DNA of 64,000 bases, from assembly GCA_963422465.1 (NCBI GenBank), contig OY730172.1, forward strand, positions 4,092,001-4,156,000. Reading direction: 5' to 3'. The notes beneath the pieces were generated by a model. The model saw nothing but the letters and a program-made list of their open reading frames with translations, was not told where the DNA came from and made no database searches. Numbering within the stretch: the stretch's first letter is position 1; the number at the start of each line of letters is the position of its first letter. The position numbers and the translations under genes are program-made. Positions 46,662 to 57,981 of this stretch are shown here, in pieces. This DNA comes from Lichina pygmaea. Taxonomy: Eukaryota; Ascomycota; Lichinomycetes; Lichinales; Lichinaceae.

Positions 46662-47551
46662 TCAGACTCTCTGATGCCTGTCAACCTCGACCGGCGCGCC
46701 GTAGTCCTCCCATTGAGGCTTCCATCTGACCTCGCCGCGCAGCAGACGCTTGGCCTGTTCGGCGATCGAGCCTCGTTCCGCCGTCGGCTTTGTTATCGCG
46801 TCCGGCATGCGCGTCTGCACCTCGTTGTCTTGGGCATCCTTGACCATGGTGTGCGTGTCCTTGTCCCATCTGTGCTCTCGAGCTCGAGTTCGAGTCCGAT
46901 TGTGGTCAGTCTCCGACGAGGATTGTGTGGAAGGGGAGGGGGGGTGTGCTTGTCAGGAACACTCGTCGAGGCTGTTGGAAAGATGTAGGGCGAGTTCCTT
47001 GATGGTAAAGATGACGATAGATTGGCGAGTGAGATGACAAAGGCTACTACTGACGGCTTGAAGTCGGTCGGCTCCTCCGGCCACACGAACCCCTTGTCCA
47101 TCTGCACGGTCATCTTCTTGATCGAGCGCGGCCGAAACCATCGATTTCGTTTGGGATCGTACGCGCGCTCCTTGTCCTGCTGCACGCGCTGCTGCTGCAC
47201 GTACGACCGCACCGAGATGACCCTGACGCCGTAGGCGTGGTACAGGTAGTCCTTGATGTCGAGCTTGTTCAGGTTCAGCGGCACGATGAAGGTGGCGTAG
47301 TCTGGTGGTAGGAACGGTGTCCGAAGGAGTGTCAGGGTGAAATTGGGTCTTTTTGTTGTCATTGCAGGGACATGTCAGCATACGATCCAGGCAGATGGAT
47401 GGGGGAGAGGTGCTGAGGTAGGAACACTGGGCCAGGAGCATTGGGTAGGAGCAGTGGGGACTTGCAGGAATATCTGCTTCTTGCCAAAGCGTAGTCGAGG
47501 TAGCTTGCCTGGGCTGATTGCGCCTACGCCCGCGCCTGTCGGTGTGGCCAT
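46662..47551 (-). CDS. MRP20: Mitochondrial large-subunit ribosomal protein uL23m
   Basis: This protein of the mitoribosome exit-tunnel region is encoded by exons 47466-47551, 47055-47348 and 46662-46869, giving 195 residues. The spliced protein reads LRFGKKQIFLPNFTLTLLRT, PFLPPDYATFIVPLNLNKLD, IKDYLYHAYGVRVISVRSYV, then RNRWFRPRSIKKMTVQMDKG and FVWPEEPTDFKPWDKDTHTM, which is the uL23m core with its mitochondrial extension. The first intron appears to use a GC donor (GCAAGT) with an AG acceptor, because no GT donor keeps frame and gives FLPNF. The start ATG (MATPTGAGVG) is 297 bp from the divergent DBP10 start. Confidence 0.88.
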
Positions 47552-47848
47552 CGTGAATGGACCTATACAACGCTCAGCCCGTCATATGAGCGCGATCGGT
47601 GGAGACGGTCAAGGCTGGTCGTATGTATGCTCCATTCGCGGCAGCTTCGAGCTGGACAGCCACGGCAGCTATTTCGAGGTTGCGTGATGTGGTGATATGC
47701 TTTGCAGTACGCACTTACACTTACCGTACCGTACGTAGCGTACCGTATAGTATTGCCGGTACGGTACGTAAAGTACTTTCCTCCACATATCACAATTATC
47801 ATAACTTCTGCCCAGTTCTAACATCTGATAGAGCCCCACTATCCCATC
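47552..47848. promoter_or_regulatory. Bidirectional promoter uL23m/DBP10
   Basis: Only 297 bp separate the two divergent start codons. The middle (47705-47778) is packed with GTAC, CGTACG and GGTACC-like words, including overlapping TACCGTACCGTACGTAGCG and GGTACGGTACGTAAAGTAC. These may be binding sites for a shared regulator of ribosome genes. Confidence 0.5.
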
Positions 47849-50743
47849 ATGCCTATATTCATCGCACACAGCACCATGCCGCACCGCTTTTGCTCGCCGG
47901 CCCCGTCAGAAATCGAGCATGACATCTCCAGAGCCCTTCTACCCGACAGCGGCAGCTCTGATGAGTCTGCAGGCGATGACGACGCACGTCTCTCGATACA
48001 CAAGTCGGCTGGGGCGCGTACGACGTCGAAAAACCATGGCAAGGCACCGGCAGGTTCATTCGAAGACTGGTCAATCTTTGACACCGCTCAAGACGGCGAC
48101 GAAGACGACGACAGCGGCTTCATTGCCACTCACCAGGCCGCTTCTAACCGCAAGGCATCCAATTTGAAGGGCAGGAGCGTGAAGAAAGGCGGTGGCTTCC
48201 AAGCGATGGGTATGTCGAGCGTCGAACGTGGAGCACACTCACTCGCAAGAGGCCTCTCCATCTAACGCTCAGCAGGTCTCAATGCAAGTCTGCTCAAGGC
48301 TATCGCAAGAAAGGGCTACTCGGTTCCAACGCCGATCCAGCGAAAGACGGTGCCCCTCGTCATGGACGGAGAAGACGTCGTCGGCATGGCCCGCACCGGT
48401 TCCGGCAAGACCGCGGCATTCGTCATTCCCATGATCGAAAAGCTCAAGGCGCACAGCTCCAAAGTCGGAGCTCGCGCCCTGATCTTGTCTCCTTCCAGAG
48501 AGCTGGCGCTGCAGACGCTGAAGGTCGTCAAAGAGTTTGGCCGGGGCACGGACCTGAGATCGGTCCTCCTCGTCGGCGGAGACAGCTTGGAAGACCAGTT
48601 TGGCTTCATGACCGCCAATCCAGACATCGTCGTTGCGACGCCCGGACGATTCCTGCATCTTCAGGTCGAGATGGACCTGGATCTGTCCTCGATCCGCTAC
48701 GTCGTCTTCGACGAGGCCGACCGTCTCTTCGAGATGGGCTTTGCCGTGCAGCTCACCGAGATTTTGCACGCGCTACCCAACTCGCGGCAGACGTTGCTCT
48801 TCTCGGCCACGCTGCCCAGATCGCTCGTGGACTTTGCCAAGGCTGGTCTGCAGGAGCCCAGACTGGTTCGACTGGATGCCGAGAGCAAGGTCTCGCCTGA
48901 CCTCGAAAGCTCGTTCTTCACCGTCAAAAGCGTGGAGAAAGAGGCGGCGTTGCTTCACATCGTGAGCGACATCATCAAGATCCCGACCGGCCGTCCCGAG
49001 GCCCCCGCGAGGAACAGCGAGCCGCAACCTGAAGGCAGGAAACGCAAGCGCGACGCGAACAGACCCTCGGCGACGGAGACGCCGACGGAGCATTCGACCA
49101 TCGTCTTCGCGGCCACGAAGCATCACGTCGAGTATCTGGCCACGCTCTTGCGCCTCGTCGGTTTCGCCGTGTCTCACGTCTACGGATCCTTGGACCAAGC
49201 CGCCCGCCGGATGCACGTGCAGGACTTCCGAAGCGGCGCGACCAACATCCTGGTCGTGACCGATGTGGCCGCGCGAGGCATAGATATACCCGTGCTCGCC
49301 AACGTCGTGAATTACGACTTCCCGGCGCAGCCAAAGATCTTTGTGCACCGGGTCGGTCGGACCGCCAGAGCAGGTCGCAGGGGTCGGAGCTACAGCCTCG
49401 TCACCGCATCTGACGCGCCGTACCTACTCGACCTGCAGCTGTTCCTGGGAAGGACACTGGTGCTGGGACACGTTCCCGGTCGGACCGTCGACATGGCGCG
49501 GGATATCGTCGTTGGGGGGCTGGCTCGGGATCACGTTGGTAAAAGCCATGAGCTGGTCACCCGACTGCTCGACGAAGAGACAGACCTAGCCGCCCTCCAG
49601 TCTGTGGCGGCCAAGGGAGAGAAGCTGTATGCCCGGACGAGGAGACATGCCTCTGTCGAGAGCGCGAAGAGGGCAAAAACCATGACGGCTGCCGACGACT
49701 GGACCTCGATACATTCGATGTTCGCGGACGGCCTGGGCTCGCTCGAGCCCGCCCGAGAGTCGATGCTAGCCAGGGTCAGCAGCTTTCGACCGCAAGAGAC
49801 GATCTTTGAGATTGGGAAGAAAGCACATGGCTCAGAAGCTGCCGAGGTCATGAGGAAACGCCGGCGGACGATCGAGAAGCGCAAGGGTTCTAGGACGGCA
49901 ACGGCAAAAACGAACCTTGAAGGTCCCGCGGAACTCGGCGGTGCCGTCGGCGACGAAGGAGCGACTGTCGACCTCGTCGATTCGGCTTCCGCGTCTGATG
50001 ACGAGATCGAAATCACGGTCTCGCAGCCGACGTCGAATGCCCGAAAGGCCGGGACTGAAGACTGGAGAGACGAGGAGCACTTCATGGGATACACGCCCGC
50101 AGATATCAATCCAGACGAAGAGCGCGGCTACGGTGTTCATTCGGGATCATCGAACCCTCTGAATTTTGCACAGGCGGCCGGAAAAGCCACGGTGGAGCTC
50201 GCAAACGACGATGGAGGCAAAGCGGTCGGCGAGCCGACGCGGCAGAGTGGCATGCGCTGGGACAAGAAAGGAAAGAAGTACGTGTCGCGTGCCAACGACG
50301 AGGACGGTTCGCGTGGCAGCAAGATGATCAAGGGCGAGAGTGGCCAGAAGATCGCTGCCAGCTTTCGGGGAGGGAGATTCGATGCGTGGCGTCAATCCCA
50401 CAGGATCCGTCGTCTCCCTCGCATTGGCGAGACGGAGCCGTCGTCGTCGGCCGCGGCCGCGGCGGCCCCAGGAAACGGGGCGACGAGCGGCAAAATGTTC
50501 CGACACCGACAGGAACGAGCTCCCAAGGACGCCGACAAGTTCCGGGACGACTACCACGAGCGAAAGCGGCGCGTCGCCGAGGCCAAGGAGAAGCGCATCG
50601 GGAGGTTCAAGGACGGCGCCGGCAAGCGGGAGATTCGATCGGTGGACGACGTCCGCAAACAGCGGCAGCTCAAGGAGCGCCGGCGACAGAAGAACGCGCG
50701 ACCTTCGAAGCGAGGCAAGACAGAGCGTCGGGACCGACGGTGA
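47849..50743 (+). CDS. DBP10: ATP-dependent RNA helicase Dbp10 (DEAD box)
   Basis: Nucleolar helicase for 60S ribosomal subunit assembly. Exons 47849-48209 and 48276-50743 (66-nt intron) give 942 residues, against 995 in yeast. Motifs in order: Q-motif region [17 protein letters not shown], motif [16 protein letters not shown] (about 158), ATPGRFLHL, motif [16 protein letters not shown] (about 265), [21 protein letters not shown] and [13 protein letters not shown]. The C-terminal DBP10CT region is present as [12 protein letters not shown] and [20 protein letters not shown], followed by a very basic tail. The second ATG in frame (47876) is also a possible start. Confidence 0.93.
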
Positions 50744-51187
50744 TCTAGGCATGCTGGGTCAAGCTACGATACGCGCCATCTACGCTTTGGGGCTCACGAG
50801 GATGCAATTCTGCAATGCATGGTGCCAGGTTTTTGAGTCTTGACGCCTACTCCATTGCGGCGGGTGGGAGAAGAAGTTCGAACCTGTCTGGAGAAACACA
50901 TATATACTGACAGCTGTCAACTGTCAAGGGTCAGGCAGGAAGGCCGAGTGCTAGGGTTTGTCAGGGCTTTTTCAATGTCCAATATCCAATGATTCTTTGC
51001 AGTTGCTGAGCAAGGTACTGTAGTAGAGAAAGACCTCATGGAACGTACTGTGTAGGTTCTTAGTAGCCTGACGGATATGCCTAGCTGATATCTATCTAGG
51101 CACCCTTCTATACTACCCCCGCACACAATACTGAAACAAACGTACTGATGTCAACCAGGAGAGTGAGAATCAGGGGGTGTGAGAGTG

Positions 51188-51345
51188 TTGCGGCCACAGG
51201 GCTGAGCCTGGCTTAGTCAGTAGTGTTAGTCAGCTGGATAGGGGCATATAGCCCTCGGGTCCGAGAGGGCATCAATGACAATCATCTTCTCCCCGCTCAG
51301 AGCAGGCCATTGCCTTGTAGCTCCAGCAGAGAGGGGACTGTCCAA
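51188..51345 (+). repeat. Dispersed short repeat, copy C
   Basis: Best-preserved copy: GTTGCGGCC start, CTGGCTTAGTCAG (close to a Pol III A box), GGATAGGGGCATATA, the hairpin GCCCTCGGGTCCGAGAGGGC, then CCCGCTCAGAGCAGGCC. It is followed by TCACGTGA and a GATT microsatellite. Confidence 0.6.
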
Positions 51346-51995
51346 GCTCGCTACTACCTTTAGAGTCACGTGATTGATTGATTGATTGATTGAATTCCTA
51401 CAGCGTCCAAGAAGTAGATGGGCTAGGTCATGTCGGAAGCTGCAGTAGTGAAATGGAACGTCTTCGGACGTCCACATTGGAAATTTTTTTAAGGGTCACG
51501 TGATATGGCGAGTTTTAGTGTATAGAAAATTTTCAGCTACGTATGTAGTCAGACATTGAATCAAGAGACCTTTTCCTTGCTTGAATCTCTTCCGTACGAT
51601 GATAACGCTGTATATACAGTATGTAGGCAAGCAGTCTGGAGAATGAAAAGACGGACAATTACGTACTGCCATGCCCCCCATTATGCAGATTTCAAGCTCC
51701 GGTGCCCTTCTTACTTCGGTGCCCCCCTCACTTAGATCACTTTGCAGAGCTGTCGCATATAAGGCTAGGTATCTCTCAAAGCTGACCAGCCTGCAAGTGT
51801 CATAAGTTCTGTCAACACCACACAGCAAGTAGATCACAGTCTCAATTTTGTGGAAGCTACTTGAGATGCTCCGGCCTACAGTAGTGTACTTAGATCTCAG
51901 TTTTAATGCCAGATGTCGCTTTTTGGGGGGGGATAGAGACTCCGATAGCTGTGTGACCACATCAGTCGGGGGGCTGCTACTCCAAAAGTTTAGTA

Positions 51996-52033
51996 GTACG
52001 TATGTTCCTTCGCAATGTATTGCGAGGTCGGTA
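51996..52033 (-). repeat. Inverted duplicate, arm 1
   Basis: On the minus strand reads ATTACCGACCTCGCAATACA and continues into GCGAAGGAACATACGTAC. Arm 2 has about three mismatches in 38 bp. Confidence 0.65.
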
Positions 52034-52655
52034 ATAGTAGGAGTCTCACGACTTTTCGGCTTAATCATAGTACAGTAGAAAGCTGATCCTCGAACTTCAT
52101 GCTCAGCATCTCCACTCCACCACCCACAAAATACTGAGGACAAAGGGCTATACTGTTGCAGACTGAGTCCAGGCTCTTACCCTGGCTGAAGAAGGTAAGC
52201 CTTATACTGAAATCACCAGTATCACTGGGATGTCTAAGTCACAAATCACACAACTTCGCAAGAAAGCTTAAGAGTAAAGATTTGACCTATCAGTCTCTAA
52301 GCAGATCATGGCAGAGTATGTGCAAGATGTACCAAAGACTGGTCAACCAGAAGTGGAGCTATGCTAGCTATGGATAAAGTCTGTAACAACAAGGGGTGGT
52401 TCTTTGATGTGACGGGTGCAGGCGGAAGAAGTGTGGCTCAGGTGCTGGAATAAGCTTCCACAAAGTGAGATCCAGTGTTAGATCACATGAATCCCTCACG
52501 CTATCAAGAAAATCATTGAGCTGGAAGGAGGGAATGAATACCAGGAGATATCACAGTATTAGCAGGCAGTGCGGTCTCTCTGCCAGACCTCAAGTCTCAC
52601 TACCATCAGGACGTTTAGAGGTGGCGAGTGTCAAAAGTAATAAGACTACCACAAT

Positions 52656-52693
52656 TACCGACCTCGCAATACATCGCGAACGAACATACGTAC
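52656..52693 (+). repeat. Inverted duplicate, arm 2
   Basis: Partner of the 51996-52033 segment in opposite orientation, about 620 bp away. Weaker similarity may extend to about 52780. Confidence 0.65.
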
Positions 52694-53043
52694 GTACGTA
52701 CTTGTTATTACTCGGGGCTGCCACCAAATTAGAAGTACCAGCGGTAAGCGAGGGAGCAAGAAATCTGAGTTTCATCTGACAGGTACGTATCTACGTATCG
52801 TACGGTACCAAGTACTACTGTAGGTAGCCATCTATTACGTAATGACAGTGCGCCACCGGTCCCCTCTCAAGCCACTCACGAGCCATAGCTCAAGTCAAAT
52901 ATGAACCTCAGCCCGGCGTCTCATCCATCTAGCGGAGCAGAGCTTGTCTAGGAAGCTTCCCAGAGGTTCGATATAATTACTTCGATAGGCTCTACAAAAG
53001 AGGTTCCAGGTTGAATATCACCACGCATCTATCCTCCTCTCTG

Positions 53044-56035
53044 ATGGCGCCTTCGCTTCAGACGCTACCTCTCCTCCCTCTTCCAGGAGACACTGTGCTT
53101 CTGCCGGGAGCCCTCTTGCGCGTTCTCATCTCGGAGCGGCCAGACTTACTCCCTCTACTTGTACATGTCCTTGATGGCCCAGTCAAGGCCCGGCTTTCCA
53201 AGCTCAAGGCGACTCCCATCATTGTCGGATGCGTCCATCTTCGCTCGTCCGCCAACGAACAGCGTCATGCGAACGACCATGCCCTGGACAGCCGCCCTCT
53301 GCAGCTCGCCGATGAGGACAGTCTCAGCGAACATGGCACCGTCGCTAGGCTCGTTGGTGTCGAGAGTCTAGGGCCAGGGAAGCTCGCCCTGGTTGTGGAA
53401 GGCTTAAGTCGTTTCCGTCTTGTCAAGGTGACGCAGGAACGCCCGTTGCTTCGAGGAGCTGCGGAGCATCACAGAGGTGATGGTATGCATCTGTCAGATA
53501 GAACATCATCGAGGTCTGCAAGGTTTCGCTTACTTCACCCTCGACGCAGAATTACAGCCCATGGATGTCGTTACGCGTGCAGCGTTCAAGACGCTCAAGC
53601 GGCGTGTGAAACTGCTGATGCTGCTCGCTCGTCTGGCTTCTCATACCTCCAACCCCCCGATATCCATACTCTCGCCGTTGACGCTCCGACGTCTGGAAAC
53701 CATCGTGGCCGGCGAAAGGGTCCAAGATGCCGGATCACTCGCCGATCAAGTCCCGAGCATTGTTAACGCGTCACCGGAGGAGAGGCTACAGCTGCTTGCT
53801 GCATGGGACGTCAACGATCGACTTGATCTGGCGATCGAGCTGTTGGAAAAGCAGGCAGTACCGGTGGTAGAGGGATCTACGAGTCCCCCCATCCTGCCCC
53901 GTGGCTGGCCTTCGTCGGGCTTTGACATCATTAGAACACCGAGAAGGGATCCTTCGGCCCCAAAGATCGAAGCTCCAACAAGTCTGCCATTTCCAGGAAC
54001 GCCTCTAGTTCTGCCGCCATCAGGCTTATGGGGCTCACGCAGGCCTGGTGGAGGAGGGGGAGGAGGGAACGACGAGATCAACAGCATCCGGCAAAAGATC
54101 GAGACTGCAAAGCTATCGCCGGAAGCTCGGTCCATGGCAGACAGAGAGCTGAAGCGGCTGAAGAGGATGTCTCCGATAAACGCGGAGTACCAAATATGCT
54201 TGACCTACCTTGAAACTCTGACCGAGGTTCCATGGGGTGTTACGACACACGATGGGCTCGACGACCTTGATCTACGCCGCGCACGGGAGCAGCTGGACCG
54301 TGACCACTACGGGCTCGATAAGGTCAAGAGGCGTCTGCTCGAGTACCTGGCGGTGCTCAAGCTCAAGCAGTCAAGAAGAGCGGACTCGAGAGCTCCGGAA
54401 ACGAAAGCGTCGGCGGAGCAAGCCACGGACGGAACCTCTACCGACGAGGGCCGGCAAGGAAACGCCGAGGACGGGCACGAGCCCAGAGGCGATAACACGA
54501 CACCAGAGGGGACATCCCGGATCGTGGATCGATCTCCGATTCTACTCCTCGTGGGGCCTCCAGGCACCGGGAAGACGGCGCTGTCGCGTTCGATCGCGGC
54601 CGCGCTGGGCCGCAAGTTTCACCGCATCTCCCTCGGGGGCGTCCGAGACGAGGCTGAGATACGTGGGCACCGGCGGACCTACGTGGCCGCGTTGCCGGGC
54701 CTCATCGTCAACGGCCTGCGGAAGGTCGGCGTCGCCAACCCGGTCTTCCTCCTGGACGAGATCGACAAGGTCGGCATGTCCAACCACCACGGCGATCCAG
54801 GTGCGGCCATGCTCGAGGTGCTCGACCCCGAGCAGAATCACTCCTTCAAGGATCACTACCTCGGCATCCCGATCGACCTCAGCAAGGTGCTCTTCATCGC
54901 AACCGCAAACACCACCGACACCATCTCAGCGCCTCTGCTGGACCGAATGGAGGCCGCGACGCTCTCGGGCTACACCGTGCTCGAGAAGCGGCAGATCGCC
55001 AGCCGACATCTGATACCGAAACAGATCCGCGCCAACGGGCTCGACGACGAGGCGCACGCCAGGTTCGGCGACGCCGTCATCGACAGGATCATCGGCTCCT
55101 ACACCCGGGAAGCCGGCGTGCGCAACCTTGAGCGAGAGCTCGGTGCGGTGTGCCGGGCCAAGGCCGTCGCGTACGCCGAAGCCATGGACGCCGGTCGTCT
55201 CGAGGCGCATCGGGCCGAGGTGACGATGGCCGACGTGGAAGATGCGCTGGGGGTCGAGAGGTTCGAAGACGAGATGGCCGAACGCAGCAGCCGCGCCGGG
55301 GTCGTGACCGGCCTCGTGGCCTACCGGTCGGGCGGCCACGGCAGCATCCTGTTCGTCGAAGCGGCCCACGCGCCGGGGAGGGGGCGCATCCAGCTAACGG
55401 GCAAGCTGGGCGACGTGCTCAAGGAGAGCGTCACCGTCGCGCTCACCTGGGTCAAGGCGCACGCGTATCGGCTGGGGCTGACCGGCAGCCCGACCGACGA
55501 CGTCACGAAGGACCGCGACATCCATATCCACTGCCCCGCCGGAGCGATCCCCAAGGACGGCCCTTCGGCCGGGCTCGCTCACACCGTCGCCCTCGTCTCG
55601 CTCTTCTCGGGGAGGCCGGTGCCGCCGACGACGGCGATGACGGGCGAGATGTCTCTGCGCGGCCGTATCACGGCCGTCGGCGGCATTCGGGAGAAGCTGA
55701 TCGGCGCTTCGCGAGCGGGCGTCGGGCTCGTGCTCATGCCGGAGCATAACCGCAAGGACCTGAAGGACCTGCCAGAGGAGGTTCGTCAAGGTGTGCAGGT
55801 CATCTGCGTCCGGTCAGTCGATGGTCACTTTTTCCTTGGTCCTCGTTCAACACCCCTCCTCCCCCCCCCCCCCCCCCCCCCCCTCCTTTTCCTTTTCGCA
55901 CTCCCATGTCCAATCGAGCAGCGCTGATGCGGCATCTACGATCGTAGGCACATTTGGGAGGCGCTGAAGCAGGTCTGGCCCGATGCTCCCTGGCCAGACG
56001 AAGACGAGTTGGCTGTGCTGGAGACTCGGCTCTGA
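53044..56035 (+). CDS. Lon protease homologue, peroxisomal type
   Basis: ATP-dependent serine protease for matrix protein quality control. Exons are about 53044-53476, 53523-55812 and 55948-56035, giving about 936 residues. The N-terminal substrate domain begins LPLLPLPGDTVLLPGALLRV. The AAA+ module has VGPPGTGKTALSRSIA (about 488), LLDEIDKVGM and EAATLSGYTVLEKRQ. The protease domain has IPKDGPSAGLAHTVA with Ser about 826 and a Lys in REKLIGASRAGVG about 869; the 43-residue Ser-Lys spacing fits the Lon dyad. There is no mitochondrial presequence, and the long linker before the AAA domain is like peroxisomal Lon2/Pln. The C-terminus is ETRL, a weak variant of the PTS1 signal rather than SKL or SRL. 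The first intron is about 46 nt; its ends are not certain, since nearby sites also keep frame. Intron 2 holds a 23-base C run. Confidence 0.9.
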
Positions 56036-57981
56036 ACTTGGGCGCACAGGCACTCTGTTCTGAATTATTTGGGTCTGAGAGGACCCGAGGGCAGTTTGTC
56101 TCTCCATAGTACTCGCGTCTATCTTGCAGTACCAGTCGCATCATTCTCGGCGTCAAAGGCAAAGGCACGGTGATGTCCTGCACAGCTCGGTTCGGCGTTT
56201 GTTATCCCCTTTGCTGCAACCGGAATCAATCTTCAATAATCACTGCACATCAATCAAGAGACTGCCTTGTACATATCGATTCAGGGCGTCTCATCAATCT
56301 CCATTTTCGTCCCCGTTCTCACGTCCCCACACGTCCATTTGCATCTTGACGACGACCAGCGCTCCCCTTGTTTTTTGTTTTTTTTGTTTTTTTGTGTCAA
56401 CATCTTTTGAACTTCTTCTGGTCTGTTCAGGTCAGGCGATGTACGTCTGTCCGTCTAAACATCTATACATCAATATGTCCGCACCTTCGTACGTTCGTAC
56501 AGTACGTCTGTCCGTCTACACGTCTGTTCGTCTGCACGTTCATACGTACCCACTCGATAGCGATACTAATAATTATCGACAACAGCCGGCCTCGATCCGG
56601 ATCCGGCACTCGTCCCAATAATTAAATGAGCGGCTTTAGCAGATGTCATTCGGCCTTGGTCCCAACAGTACATACGTATGGCTTACCATCGTAAGTACCT
56701 ATGTACGTAACGTGCAGTAGGTCTGTAGGAGTCACGGGACTGTAGGAAAGAGCATGGAGACTCGGAGAAGGTCATCGGCTCATTCATCGGTCGTAGAGTG
56801 GCTTTCAATGGCTTCCGAGGGGCAGGGTGCACAGTACACTTGTAGATTCGTGGGACTTGCGGACTCGTGGGACTTGAGGGACTTATAATCTAACCTGCGG
56901 CTGTCTTTTCTTTATCTTCGGGCTTCTGCTTTGCTTGGGTTTGCTTGACAACCTGATATCATCACGTGAAAGGTTATGGAGGGCGCCCGGGGGGGGGGGG
57001 GGGGGGGAGGAAAAGAAAAGGGCGGGGAAGGGGGTTGGTGGATGAACTTGTCCAGCGAGACCTGTTCGTCGTCAGGCGTGTCTGTGTTAGGATATTTGGG
57101 ACGAGTGGGGGTGCATATGTGGGGTGGAAGGGAATGATGATAATGCGCCCTATCTACTGTACTTGAAACATTTTCTGCAAGTCATTGCATAGAGTATGTA
57201 AGACGCTTGTTCAGAAAGGGATTCAGTCCTCGACATTCAGTCAGTCAGGCTCTGGGTGCTCTTTAAAGCGGTTCGGGTAATATAACAGCATCAACGACAA
57301 CAATAAGTCTCTGTTTCCTTCTTCTCCATGGCTTGACATCCACGGTATCTTAATGATACGTGAGCGCAAGAACAAAGAAATCAAGAGACCTAATCAGTCA
57401 TCTCTAGAATTTTATTGTCCCACAAGTCATTAGTTACGTCACTGCGTGCATCTCCGACGCCGTCATCCTCCTCCCTCTTTTCTCTGAGCGACAGTCCAAT
57501 GTTGATTAGATCCATGAGGAAGCGAGCCAGATGGGTACGGCCTCAGAACAGGTACGGTCCTGCGCATTACTCACAGAAGTGTTTCTTCTTAGGAAGCAGC
57601 CTTGTCTGCTGCTGCCGCTGCGCTGCTGCTGGACCCAGTCCTACGATTGTTCGTCCCCGGAGATGGACCGGCCAAGAAAAATAAGCTCGATCGACCGTCC
57701 GGAAGATGCACCCCCACTCACTTGTTCCGCAGCTCCGGAACGGTTCTTCTTTGACGGCGAACCTCCTCGTTTGGTGTTCGCGGGACCACCGCTGGGGGAA
57801 CTACGACACGGCCACGTACGTACGGAACGTCTTACTAACGCGATCTACAACGCCTACGGCACAAGACCCTTTTTCTTCCTCGCGAAAATGTGGGAGGTGG
57901 GTTCCTTTCCCCCGGAGGAGAGCAGCATCGATCCGGTCAGATCAGCCCCGAGAGGCGGCTGTGGCGGCCTGTCGTTAGGCG

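Larger units (their letters stand above)
50744..53043. other. 2.3-kb intergenic gap with repeat copy C
   Basis: This gap lies between DBP10 and the Lon gene, both on plus. It holds repeat copy C (51188-51345), two TCACGTGA sites (51366, 51496), a GATT microsatellite (51371-51393), the inverted duplicate pair at 51996-52033 and 52656-52693, and GTAC clusters near 52684-52700 and 52784-52815. The minus-strand open frame 51496-52143 is unrecognised. Confidence 0.55.

Noticed and set aside
51496-52143. 215-residue minus-strand frame in the DBP10-Lon gap
   Set aside because: No recognisable domain; contains one arm of the inverted duplicate, so it is probably repeat-derived or chance.
56068-56090. 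GCCCTCGGGTCC (minus strand) resembling the dispersed-repeat core
   Set aside because: Only about 12 bases match and the flanks do not; the local hairpin differs.
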